In this document: positions 44,752 through 52,237 of the stretch, piece after piece
Position numbering within the stretch: position 1 is the first letter of the stretch
Layout of the letters: each line of letters begins with the position of its first letter
DNA from: Zavarzinia compransoris
GTDB taxonomy: Bacteria; Pseudomonadota; Alphaproteobacteria; Zavarziniales; Zavarziniaceae
DNA: 64,000 nt
Direction of reading: 5' to 3'
Assembly: GCF_003173055.1 (NCBI RefSeq)
Contig: NZ_QGLF01000006.1
Coordinates: forward strand, 124,332-188,331
Made by a program: the position numbers and the translations under genes
Notes under the pieces: model-generated
What the model was told of the DNA's origin: nothing
The model's input: only the letters and a program-made list of their open reading frames with translations
Databases searched by the model: none

Positions 44752-45810
44752 TTACTTGAGGTCGGCGCCGCTCAGCGGGGCGAATGCCAAGGCATGGGCC
44801 CGGACCTGTTCGAGTTCGTCCTTGGGCAGCACCACGAGGCCCTTGCCCTGGAGATACCCGCCCTCGCCCATCGCCTTGCTGGAAGTGTACTCGGCGACGA
44901 ACTCCTTCAGCCCGGGCACCAAGCCGACGTGCTGATTCTTGACGTAGACGAACATCGAGCGCGCCACGGCATATTTGCCCGCGGAGATGTCGTCGTATTC
45001 CGGACTCGTACCGTCGATCGGCGAACCCTGGATCTTGTCGAGGTTTTCCTCGAGGAAGCTGTACCCGAAGGCGCCGAAGGCATCGGGATTGGAAACCAGC
45101 TTCTGCACGATCAGATTGTCGTTCTCGCCGGCTTCGACATAGGCGCCATCCTCGCGGATCTTCATGCACTTCGCCGCGGCATCCTTCTTGTCGATGCCGG
45201 CGGCGACCATCGCATCGAGCGCGCCCGCCGCCTCGCAGCCTTTTTCGAGGATGAGTTCGTTGAAGGAATCGCGAGTGCCGGAGGTGGGCGGCGGGCCGAT
45301 CAGTTCGATCTTCTTGGCCGGCAGGCTCGGGTCGATCTCGTTCCAGGTCTTGTAGGGATTGACCACGACCTTGCCATCCACGACGACCTCGGCGGCCAAG
45401 GCCTTCCAGAGCTGGGCCTTGGTGAAAGGCTGCACCGGCGACGCCTTGGAATTGGCAACGACGAGACCATCGAAGCCGATCTTGATTTCCGTAATCGCGG
45501 TGACGCCGTTCTTGCCGCAGGTCTCGAACTCCGACGCCTTGATCCGGCGCGAGGCATTCGTGATGTCCGGTTGATCCTCGCCGACACCGGCGCAGAACAG
45601 CTTCAGGCCCCCGCCCGTGCCGGTCGATTCCACCACCGGGGTCTTAAAGGCGCCGGCCTTGCCGAAGGCTTCGGCAACCGCGGTGGTGAAGGGGAAGACG
45701 GTGGAAGAGCCGACGATACGGATCTGGTCCCGGGCAGCGGCCTGCCCGGCAAAGGCGCAAGCCAGGACGGCCGTGGCCCCCACGATCGCAAGAGTATTCC
45801 TGATGGTCAT
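44752..45810 (-). CDS. PstS-family phosphate/arsenate-binding protein
   Basis: A 352-aa periplasmic binding protein with a signal peptide (MTIRNTLAIVGATAVLACAFAG...). PstS-type ligand segments are visible: IRIVGSSTVFPFTTAVAE, ESTGTGGGLKLFCAG, SGTRDSFNELILEKGC. It starts the arsenic operon without pstC, pstA or pstB. It may supply phosphate selectively under arsenate stress or bind arsenate for sensing. A GC hairpin (44717-44742) lies between it and the gapdh gene and could reduce downstream readthrough. Confidence 0.86.
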   Translation of the reverse strand: MTIRNTLAIVGATAVLACAFAGQAAARDQIRIVGSSTVFPFTTAVAEAFGKAGAFKTPVVESTGTGGGLKLFCAGVGEDQPDITNASRRIKASEFETCGKNGVTAITEIKIGFDGLVVANSKASPVQPFTKAQLWKALAAEVVVDGKVVVNPYKTWNEIDPSLPAKKIELIGPPPTSGTRDSFNELILEKGCEAAGALDAMVAAGIDKKDAAAKCMKIREDGAYVEAGENDNLIVQKLVSNPDAFGAFGYSFLEENLDKIQGSPIDGTSPEYDDISAGKYAVARSMFVYVKNQHVGLVPGLKEFVAEYTSSKAMGEGGYLQGKGLVVLPKDELEQVRAHALAFAPLSGADLK

Positions 45811-45907
45811 CTCGGTCTGTACCTCAATTGATGGATAGAGGTTCAGCGGCCGCCGGATGACGTCACCCCCCTTCGTCCCTGAACGCGGAAGACCGTATGG
45901 TCCGAAT

Positions 45908-45925
45908 CTGTCACAAGAGTTTCAT
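45908..45925. promoter_or_regulatory. PHO-box-like repeat near pstS
   Basis: CTGTCAC-AAGA-GTTTCAT on the plus strand resembles the PhoB box (two CTGTCAT repeats 11 bp apart), matching 6/7 and 5/7. It lies about 100 bp upstream of the divergent pstS-like gene, but points toward the plus-strand arsR. It is followed by ATGAAA at 45941-45946, which pairs with TTTCAT (45920-45925). Confidence 0.3.
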
Positions 45926-46054
45926 TTTTGCTTCCAATTGATGAAATTTCTATATTTCCCGACGAATGGGTCAAACACCCTTATCCATCACCGGGAAGGC
46001 TGGGGTGCTGGTCTGTGGCAGCCCCTGGCCAACCCCAGGCACTTCATCTCCCCC

Positions 46055-46082
46055 TGGACAAATCTAATAATTCCATTATTCT
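46055..46082 (+). promoter_or_regulatory. ars promoter with ArsR-type dyad in the spacer
   Basis: TGGACA (-35, 46055-46060) and TATTCT (-10, 46077-46082) are 16 bp apart. The spacer and the -10 hold AATAAT-TCC-ATTATT (46066-46080), an inverted repeat well placed for repression by ArsR. Transcription should start at or next to the ATG at 46089, so the arsR mRNA is probably leaderless; no ribosome site is present. Confidence 0.5.
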
Positions 46083-46088
46083 CGACAT

Positions 46089-46427
46089 ATGGATAAGAAA
46101 CAGATCATCACCGCCTTCGCCGCTCTTGCCCAGCCCACGCGGATCGAGGCTCTGAGGCTGCTCGTTGCGCAGGAACCCGACGGGATGGCTGTCGGGGACC
46201 TCGCCCGGGCGCTTTGCGTCCGCGGCAATACGATGTCGGTCCATCTCGCCATCCTGGCCCGTGCCGGACTGGTGGATGCCGAGAAGCAAAGCCGCTCCGT
46301 GATCTATCGGGCACGGCTCGAAGATGTCCGCGGGCTCGGCTCCTATCTGATCGATGCCTGTTGCGCCGGGCGTCCGGAAGCCTGCCGTCCGGCCTACGGC
46401 GAAACCAGGACCACCGGCCTCGTCTAG
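46089..46427 (+). CDS. arsR: ArsR-family metalloregulator (arsC-acr3 operon)
   Basis: A 112-aa repressor with the ArsR winged helix (AALAQPTRIEALRLLV; ALCVRGNTMSVHLAILARAG) and C-terminal DACCAGRPEAC, a Cys-Cys-x6-Cys candidate As(III) site like its paralogue at 41981. It heads the operon arsR-arsC-arsC-acr3. The ATG at 46089 lacks a ribosome site and probably lies at the transcript start. It is expected to release DNA when arsenite or antimonite binds. Confidence 0.87.
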   Translation: MDKKQIITAFAALAQPTRIEALRLLVAQEPDGMAVGDLARALCVRGNTMSVHLAILARAGLVDAEKQSRSVIYRARLEDVRGLGSYLIDACCAGRPEACRPAYGETRTTGLV

Positions 46428-46450
46428 CCCCCGCCCAAGGAGAGCCTTCC

Positions 46451-46978
46451 ATGTCCGATCGCATCTACAACGTGCTGTTCCTCTGCACGGGCAATTCGGC
46501 CCGCTCCATCATGGCCGAAGCCATCCTCAACCGGGATGCGAAGGGCCGTTTCCGCGCCTTCTCGGCCGGCAGCGCGCCGCGCGGCACGGTCAACCCGATG
46601 ACCCTCAAGGTGCTGGCCTCCTACGACTATCCGACCGAGGGCCTGCGCTCCAAGGATTGGGCCGAGTTTGCCGCCGAAGGGGCGCCGGTGATGGATTTCG
46701 TCTTCACGGTCTGCGACAACGCCGCCGGGGAAACCTGCCCGGTCTGGCCGGGGCAGCCGATGACTGCCCATTGGGGGATCGATGACCCGGTGGCGGCCGA
46801 CGGCACGGACATCCAGAAGGAAGCCGCCTTCGTCACCGCGTTCCGCCACATGCGCAACCGGATCACCGCCTTCGCCGCCCTGCCGATCGCCAGCCTCGAC
46901 CGCATCGCCCTCGGCGCCAGGTTGCGCGAAATCGGCCGGGGCGAGGGTTCGACCGCCGCGCGGCACCATGTCGCCTGA
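46451..46978 (+). CDS. arsC: arsenate reductase, LMW-phosphatase (thioredoxin) type
   Basis: A 175-aa ArsC of the low-molecular-weight phosphatase fold. The anion loop is LCTGNSARS (Cys12, Arg18), and the redox relay cysteines are Cys88 and Cys96 (VCDNAAGETCPVWPG), matching the three-cysteine mechanism of the thioredoxin-coupled family. It reduces arsenate to arsenite for ACR3. It lies 23 bp after arsR with a GGAGAG site. It coexists with an unrelated ArsC immediately downstream. Confidence 0.9.
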   Translation: MSDRIYNVLFLCTGNSARSIMAEAILNRDAKGRFRAFSAGSAPRGTVNPMTLKVLASYDYPTEGLRSKDWAEFAAEGAPVMDFVFTVCDNAAGETCPVWPGQPMTAHWGIDDPVAADGTDIQKEAAFVTAFRHMRNRITAFAALPIASLDRIALGARLREIGRGEGSTAARHHVA

Positions 46979-46993
46979 CCGGGCGGAGGGATC

Positions 46994-47419
46994 ATGGACG
47001 TCGTCATCTATCACAACCCGGCCTGCGGCACCTCGCGCAACGTACTGGCGCTCATCCGCCACTGCGGGATCGAACCGCATGTGATCGAATATCTGAAGAC
47101 GCCGCCCGGCCGGGCCATGATCCTCTCCCTTGCCGAGCGCATGGGAAGCCCGCTGCGTACCCTGCTGCGCCGGAAGGACACGCCGTTCGACACGCTCGGC
47201 CTCGACGACCCGGCGCTGTCGGACGACGACCTGCTCGATGCGATCGCGGCCCATCCGATCCTGCTCAACCGGCCGGTCGTGGTCACCCCCAGGGGCGTCC
47301 GCCTGTGCCGGCCGTCGGAGACCGTGCTCGATCTGCTGCCCCCGCCCGGCCCCGGCGCGTTCCGCAAGGAGGACGGCGAGATTGTCCTCGACGCCGCGGG
47401 CAACCGCATCCCTGCCTGA
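46994..47419 (+). CDS. arsC: arsenate reductase, glutaredoxin type
   Basis: A 141-aa ArsC of the thioredoxin-fold, glutathione/glutaredoxin-linked class (E. coli R773 type). The catalytic motif is YHNPACGTSRN with Cys11, followed by LLRRKDTPF and the LLNRPVVVTPRGVRLCRP strand. Length matches the family (about 140 aa). It lies 15 bp after the first arsC, with GGAGGG before the ATG. It gives a second route to arsenite using a different electron donor. Confidence 0.9.
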   Translation: MDVVIYHNPACGTSRNVLALIRHCGIEPHVIEYLKTPPGRAMILSLAERMGSPLRTLLRRKDTPFDTLGLDDPALSDDDLLDAIAAHPILLNRPVVVTPRGVRLCRPSETVLDLLPPPGPGAFRKEDGEIVLDAAGNRIPA

Positions 47420-47429
47420 AGGTGCTTCC

Positions 47430-48458
47430 ATGTCCCTGTTCGAGCGTTGGCTGAGCCTCTGGGTCGCCCTCTGCATCATCGCCGGCGTGGCCTTCGGCCA
47501 TCTGCTGCCCGGCCTGTTCCAGGCCATCGGCACGGCCGAGGTCGCCCGCGTCAACCTGCCGGTCGCGGTGCTGATCTGGCTGATGATCGTGCCCATGCTG
47601 GTGAAGATCGATTTCGCCGCCCTCGGCCAGGTGACGAAGCACTGGCGCGGCATCGGCGTCACCCTCTTCGTCAACTGGGCGGTGAAGCCCTTTTCAATGG
47701 CCCTGCTCGGCTGGCTCTTCATCGGCTATCTGTTCCGCGGCCTGCTGCCGGCCGACCAGATCGACAGTTACGTTGCCGGTCTCATCATCCTGGCCGCGGC
47801 GCCCTGCACCGCCATGGTCTTCGTCTGGTCCAACCTGACCAAGGGCGAGCCGGTCTTCACCCTGTCCCAGGTGGCGCTGAACGATGCGATCATGATCGTC
47901 GCCTTCGCCCCCATCGTCGCCTTCCTGCTCGGGCTGTCGGCAATCACCGTGCCCTGGGACACGCTAGTGCTCTCGGTCGCCCTCTATATCGTCGTTCCCG
48001 TGATCGTGTCGCAGATCCTGCGCCGGGCGCTGCTGGCACGGAGCCCTGCCGCCCTCGATGGTTTCCTCAAGACCGTGCAGCCGCTGTCCCTGATCGCGTT
48101 GCTGGCCACCCTCGTCCTGCTGTTCGGCTTCCAGGGCGAGCAGATCCTGGCCCAGCCCCTCGTCATCGCCCTGCTGGCCGTGCCGATCCTGATCCAGGTC
48201 TATTTCAACGCCGGCCTCGCCTATCTGTTGAACCGGGTTGCAGGCGAGGCGCATTGTGTCGCCGGCCCCTCGGCCCTGATCGGCGCCTCCAACTTCTTCG
48301 AACTGGCGGTGGCCGCCGCGATCAGCCTGTTCGGCTTCCAGTCGGGGGCAGCGCTCGCGACCGTGGTCGGCGTGCTGATCGAAGTGCCGGTCATGCTCAC
48401 CGTCGTCTTCCTGGTGAACCGCAGCAAGGGCTGGTATGAGGCGGGACGTGCGTCATAG
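47430..48458 (+). CDS. acr3: arsenite efflux permease ACR3
   Basis: A 342-aa ten-helix ACR3 (not ArsB) transporter. Signatures: VNWAVKPFSMALLGWLF, AAPCTAMVFVWSNLTKGEP with the essential Cys126, and SNFFELAVA with Glu291. It expels As(III) made by the two reductases. It starts 10 bp after arsC with AAGG upstream. Its stop overlaps the convergent methyltransferase stop by 6 bp. Confidence 0.92.
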   Translation: MSLFERWLSLWVALCIIAGVAFGHLLPGLFQAIGTAEVARVNLPVAVLIWLMIVPMLVKIDFAALGQVTKHWRGIGVTLFVNWAVKPFSMALLGWLFIGYLFRGLLPADQIDSYVAGLIILAAAPCTAMVFVWSNLTKGEPVFTLSQVALNDAIMIVAFAPIVAFLLGLSAITVPWDTLVLSVALYIVVPVIVSQILRRALLARSPAALDGFLKTVQPLSLIALLATLVLLFGFQGEQILAQPLVIALLAVPILIQVYFNAGLAYLLNRVAGEAHCVAGPSALIGASNFFELAVAAAISLFGFQSGAALATVVGVLIEVPVMLTVVFLVNRSKGWYEAGRAS

Positions 48459-49073
48459 CGCATCCCGCCGAAAGGTGGAGAACTGAAACCGCTGCGTGCT
48501 GCCCCAAGGGGTGACGTGATCGTGAGTGCGGCTGTCGATCAGGACGAAACCTGCCCCGAAGGTTCTGGACAGGCTTTCCGCATCGTGGCGGGCGACGGGC
48601 AGGCCGCTGCATTTTTCCGGCCCATCCGGCGCAAAAGTGCCGATGATGGCATGGCCGCCGATCTTCAGGGCTTGTTTCATTACGCCAACATAGGCCTGCT
48701 GCTCCCTCTCGGCGGTCAGAAAGTGGAAGGCGGCGCGGTCGTGCCAGACGGCATAGGCCGTCCGAGGTTCCCAGCCGATGACATCCGCGGTGATCCAGTT
48801 CACATCGCCACCTGCTTCGCCAAGCCGGTCTCGCGCGACCGCCAGCGCTCGAGCCGACAGGTCGAGCACCGAAACATCGAAGAAGCCAGCGGCAAGGAGA
48901 CCGTCCACCAGTCGCGATGCCCCGCCGCCAATGTCAATGATGGGATCCCCTTTCGCCACACCCACAATTGCCAACAGGTCAAGGGAAGGCGTCGGCACGT
49001 CCTGGAACCAACTCACGTCGGTCTCGGCCTTGGCGGAATAGACGTGTTCCCAATGGTCTCGGCGGTCGGACAT
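48453..49073 (-). CDS. class I SAM-dependent methyltransferase in the ars cluster
   Basis: A 206-aa methyltransferase with SAM motif I IIDIGGGAS, the acidic strand end VSVLDLS and VWHDRAAFHFL. The N-terminal HWEHVYSAKAETDVSWFQ segment is typical of a small family often annotated only as methyltransferase. It has a single Cys (EKCSGL), so it lacks the cysteine set of ArsM arsenite methyltransferases. It is divergent from the third arsR, with the operator at 49174 between them. Substrate is unknown. Confidence 0.8.
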   Translation of the reverse strand: MSDRRDHWEHVYSAKAETDVSWFQDVPTPSLDLLAIVGVAKGDPIIDIGGGASRLVDGLLAAGFFDVSVLDLSARALAVARDRLGEAGGDVNWITADVIGWEPRTAYAVWHDRAAFHFLTAEREQQAYVGVMKQALKIGGHAIIGTFAPDGPEKCSGLPVARHDAESLSRTFGAGFVLIDSRTHDHVTPWGSTQRFQFSTFRRDAL

Positions 49074-49173
49074 GCGCGGTCTTGCCCCTTGCAATCTTGG
49101 CCGGTTCTGCCCGGTACAGGAAAGCTGTCATCAGCGCATTCCTCTGGATAGTGACCATTGGATGACGTTCACA

Positions 49174-49195
49174 AATTTCGATGACCTTCGAAATT
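49174..49195. promoter_or_regulatory. ArsR-type operator (AATTTCGA-N6-TCGAAATT)
   Basis: A perfect 8-bp inverted repeat with a 6-nt spacer in the 163-bp gap between the divergent methyltransferase gene and the third arsR. Size and AT-rich arms suit an ArsR dimer. It could repress both directions. It differs in sequence from the dyad at 46066. Confidence 0.6.
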
Positions 49196-49236
49196 CCCCC
49201 TTGACCGAGGGGCGCGGTCGCATTCATTTTATTTCC

Positions 49237-49557
49237 ATGAAACTCGAAATAGCAGCCCATCAGCTTGAAGCCCTCGGCAATGCGACCCGGCTCGACCTAT
49301 ACCGGCACCTCGTTCGCGCTGGTCATGCCGGCCTGCCGGTGGGCAGTGTCCAGGAACGGATGGGGATTCCGGCGTCCACCCTGTCGCATCACCTGAAGCG
49401 CCTGGTGGCGACGGGGCTCGTCACCCAGGAGCGCCAATCGACGGTGCTGATCTGCCGTGCCCATTACCCTGCCATGCGCACCCTCGTCGGTTTCCTGGTG
49501 GACGAATGCTGCGCCGATGAAGGCTGTGCCGGAAAGCCGGGGAATTCGGCGGCCTGA
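49237..49557 (+). CDS. arsR: ArsR-family regulator (third copy)
   Basis: A 106-aa winged-helix protein with QLEALGNATRLDLYRHLVRA and GIPASTLSHHLKRLVATG, and the tail DECCADEGC, a Cys-Cys-x4-Cys site unlike the other two ArsRs. The ATG at 49237 follows an AT-rich leader without a strong ribosome site; a longer in-frame start at 49072 lies within the methyltransferase gene. It heads the flavoprotein-MFS operon and likely controls the operator at 49174. Confidence 0.86.
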   Translation: MKLEIAAHQLEALGNATRLDLYRHLVRAGHAGLPVGSVQERMGIPASTLSHHLKRLVATGLVTQERQSTVLICRAHYPAMRTLVGFLVDECCADEGCAGKPGNSAA

Positions 49558-49581
49558 AGCCCCTCTCTTTTTTGCTCGCAA

Positions 49582-49599
49582 TTTCCAACCTTCTGGAAA
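49582..49599. promoter_or_regulatory. dyad TTTCCA-N6-TGGAAA before the flavoprotein gene
   Basis: A perfect 6-bp inverted repeat in the 50-bp gap between arsR and the flavoprotein gene. The right arm is part of the GGAAAG ribosome site, so it may act as a second operator or as an RNA hairpin that hides the site. Confidence 0.4.
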
Positions 49600-49607
49600 G
49601 TTCGAAC

Positions 49608-50972
49608 ATGACAACGAATAGCTTTACCCACCTGCCGGTGGCGGTGATCGGTGCCGGGCCCGTGGGTCTCGCGGCGGCGGCTCATCTCGTCGAGCGCGGC
49701 CTCGTCCCCCTGGTCTTCGAGGCCGGCCCCGCTGTTGCCGATGCCGTCACCGCCTGGGGTCATGTCCGGGTCTTTTCGCCCTGGCGCTACAATGTCGACG
49801 CGGCAGCCCGCCGTCTGCTGGAAGCCGCGGGATGGACCATGCCGCCGGAGGACTCAGTGCCGACCGGCGCGGAGATCGTCCAGCGCTACCTGGCGCCCCT
49901 GGCGGCACTGCCGGACCTCGCCCCTCATATCAAGCTCGATGCCCGGGTTATCAGCGTCTCCCGTGCCGGCCTCGACAAGATGACGTCCGGCGGCCGGGAC
50001 GCGGCCCCCTTCGTCTTGCGCTGGACCGATACCGACGGTGCTGAACGGCAGGCGCTCGCGCGGGCGGTGATCGATACGAGCGGCACCTACGGCCAGCCCA
50101 ACCCGATGGGAATCGACGGCCTGCCGGTTCCGGGCGAGCGGCAGGCCCGGGACCTGATCACCTACGGCTTGCCGGACGTGCTGGTGCGGGAGCGCGAAGC
50201 CTTCGCCGGCCGCCATGTGCTGGTGGTCGGCAGCGGCCATTCCGCGATCAATGTGGTGCTCGATCTTCTGCGCCTCCGGGCCGCCGATCCTGCGACCCAG
50301 GTCTCCTGGGCACTGCGCCGGGACAGCATCCGGCGGCTCCGGGGCGGCGGCCTCAACGATCAACTGCCGGCGCGCGGCGCCCTTGGCCTTGCCGCCGACG
50401 AGGCGATCGCGCAGGGCCGGCTGAACCTGCTCGTCCCCTTCGCCGCCGACAGGATCGAGCCGGCGGGGGCCGGGCTGCTGGTCGTCGGCCGCCAGGGTGA
50501 AGACGAGGTCCGGCTGACGGTCGGCAGGATCGTCGTCGCCACGGGTTCCCGGCCGAACCTCGACCTGCTGCGCGAGCTGCGGGTGGAACTCGATCCCATG
50601 GTCGAGGCCCCGCCGGCCCTGGCGCCCCTGATCGACCCGAACCTTCATTCCTGCGGGACGGTTCCCCCGCACGGTGCCGCCGAACTCCGCCAGCCGGAGG
50701 CCGGCTTCTACATTGCCGGCGCCAAATCCTACGGCCGGGCGCCGACCTTCCTGATGGCGACAGGCTACGAACAGGTTCGCTCCATCGTCGCCGAGGTCGC
50801 CGGCGACGCCGAAGCGGCCAGGGAGGTCCATCTGGTTCTGCCGGAAACCGGCGTTTGCAGCGCCGGCCCGGAGGTTCCCGAAACCTCCTGCTGCCCGGCC
50901 CCCATCGCCGTCCCGGTCGCCGCCCCCACGGCACTGACGCCGAAGAAACCCTGCTGCGGAACCGCCGCATGA
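49608..50972 (+). CDS. FAD/NAD(P)-binding flavoprotein of the ars cluster, with Cys-rich tail
   Basis: A 454-aa flavin-dependent oxidoreductase. An N-terminal FAD motif AVIGAGPVGLAAAAHL and a second dinucleotide motif VLVVGSGHSAINVVLD (about residue 205) recall flavin-containing monooxygenases and ArsO-like proteins of arsenic clusters. The last 40 residues carry Cys417, Cys428-Cys429 and Cys449-Cys450 in a Pro/Ala-rich linker, a possible As(III) or thiol-relay tail. The start at 49608 has GGAAAG upstream. Its stop overlaps the MFS ATG. The precise reaction (oxidation of trivalent arsenicals?) is inference. Confidence 0.75.
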   Translation: MTTNSFTHLPVAVIGAGPVGLAAAAHLVERGLVPLVFEAGPAVADAVTAWGHVRVFSPWRYNVDAAARRLLEAAGWTMPPEDSVPTGAEIVQRYLAPLAALPDLAPHIKLDARVISVSRAGLDKMTSGGRDAAPFVLRWTDTDGAERQALARAVIDTSGTYGQPNPMGIDGLPVPGERQARDLITYGLPDVLVREREAFAGRHVLVVGSGHSAINVVLDLLRLRAADPATQVSWALRRDSIRRLRGGGLNDQLPARGALGLAADEAIAQGRLNLLVPFAADRIEPAGAGLLVVGRQGEDEVRLTVGRIVVATGSRPNLDLLRELRVELDPMVEAPPALAPLIDPNLHSCGTVPPHGAAELRQPEAGFYIAGAKSYGRAPTFLMATGYEQVRSIVAEVAGDAEAAREVHLVLPETGVCSAGPEVPETSCCPAPIAVPVAAPTALTPKKPCCGTAA

Positions 50973-52237
50973 GCGACACGGTCGCAGGACGGGCGGCTGA
51001 TCCTTCAGGATCGGGAACGGAGGCGCGAGCCAGCCGCATCGACAAGAGCGGCTGGCTCGCCATCGGCGTGCTCGGGGTCAGTCAGGTCATCGGTTACGGG
51101 ACGCTCTACTACGGTTTCAGCATCCTCGCGCCATCTATGGCGCGGGATGTCGGTTGGCCCACCGAATGGCTCTTCGGCGCCCTGTCCGTGGCCCTTCTGG
51201 TTGGCGGGCTCGCCTCGCCCCAGGCAGGGCGGGCGATCGATCGCTACGGCGCCGGCAGAGTCATGACGGCCGGGTCCGTGCTGGCGGCCACGGCCCTGGT
51301 CGCCGGTGCCCTCTCGACCGGCGGCATCACGCTCACCCTTGCCCTCATCGTCGCGGAAATTGCCTCGACCCTGGTGCAATACAGTGCGGCCTTTCCCCTG
51401 CTCGTCCAGCGCCAGCCGCGCACGGCCCAGCGCAGCATCGTCTACCTGACGCTGATCGGCGGCTTCGCCTCGACGATCTTCTGGCCCATTACCGCCGCGC
51501 TGCATTCCGTCCTGTCCTGGCGCGAGGTCTATCTGGTCTTCGCCGCGCTCCACCTCGTGGTGTGCCTGCCGATCCACGCCTGGCTGGCCGGACCGACGCG
51601 GACGACCGCAGCCGGCGGGGCCGATGCCCGAACCGGCGCACGCCCCGAGGCGGTCGACGGCAACCTTCCGGCCGTCTTGCGGAGGAAGGCCTTCGTGATG
51701 ATGGTGGCGGCCTTTGCCTTCCAGGGCTTCGTCTCCGCCGCGATCCTCGTCCATATGGTGCCGCTTCTCGCGGCGCTCGGCCTTGGCGGGACGAGCGTGC
51801 TGGTCGGAACCCTGTTCGGGCCGGCGCAGGTGCTCAGCCGCTTCATCAACATGATGTTCGGCCGGGGCCTGTCCCAGATCTGGCTCGCGATGATCTCGGC
51901 CGTTCTGCTGCCGGTGGCGATCGCCCTTCTGCTCTTTACCGCGCCCTCGCTTGCCGGGGCGGTCGTCTTCTCGGTGGTCTTCGGCATGGGCAACGGCCTC
52001 TACAGCATCGTCACGGGCACCCTGCCGCTCACGCTGTTCGGCAGTGCCGGCTACGGCTCTCGCCAGGGCGTCATGATGTCCGTCAAATTGATTGTCGCTT
52101 CGGCTGCACCTTTCGCTTTCGCTGTGCTCATGGAAAAGCTCGACGCAGGCTGGGCACTGGGCGTGACCATCGGTCTTGGTATCGGCAGCGTCCTCGCCCT
52201 CGCGTGGATCGCCCGATGGCCACGGCATGCCCAATGA
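50969..52237 (+). CDS. MFS transporter, ArsK-like
   Basis: A 422-aa MFS protein with 12 helices (GVSQVIGYGTLYYGFSILAP at helix 1, a cytoplasmic central loop near residue 210). MFS permeases next to an ArsR and a flavoprotein match the ArsK type, described as an exporter of As(III) and trivalent organoarsenicals. Assignment rests on context; sequence alone shows only MFS. It is the last intact gene of the arsenic island. Confidence 0.75.
   Translation: MSDTVAGRAADPSGSGTEARASRIDKSGWLAIGVLGVSQVIGYGTLYYGFSILAPSMARDVGWPTEWLFGALSVALLVGGLASPQAGRAIDRYGAGRVMTAGSVLAATALVAGALSTGGITLTLALIVAEIASTLVQYSAAFPLLVQRQPRTAQRSIVYLTLIGGFASTIFWPITAALHSVLSWREVYLVFAALHLVVCLPIHAWLAGPTRTTAAGGADARTGARPEAVDGNLPAVLRRKAFVMMVAAFAFQGFVSAAILVHMVPLLAALGLGGTSVLVGTLFGPAQVLSRFINMMFGRGLSQIWLAMISAVLLPVAIALLLFTAPSLAGAVVFSVVFGMGNGLYSIVTGTLPLTLFGSAGYGSRQGVMMSVKLIVASAAPFAFAVLMEKLDAGWALGVTIGLGIGSVLALAWIARWPRHAQ

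Noticed and set aside
47430-48458. Calling the arsenite permease ArsB
   Set aside because: The APCTAMVFVWS and SNFFE motifs and ten-helix length are those of ACR3, an unrelated family.
48453-49073. Calling the methyltransferase ArsM
   Set aside because: ArsM enzymes need three or more conserved cysteines; this protein has one.
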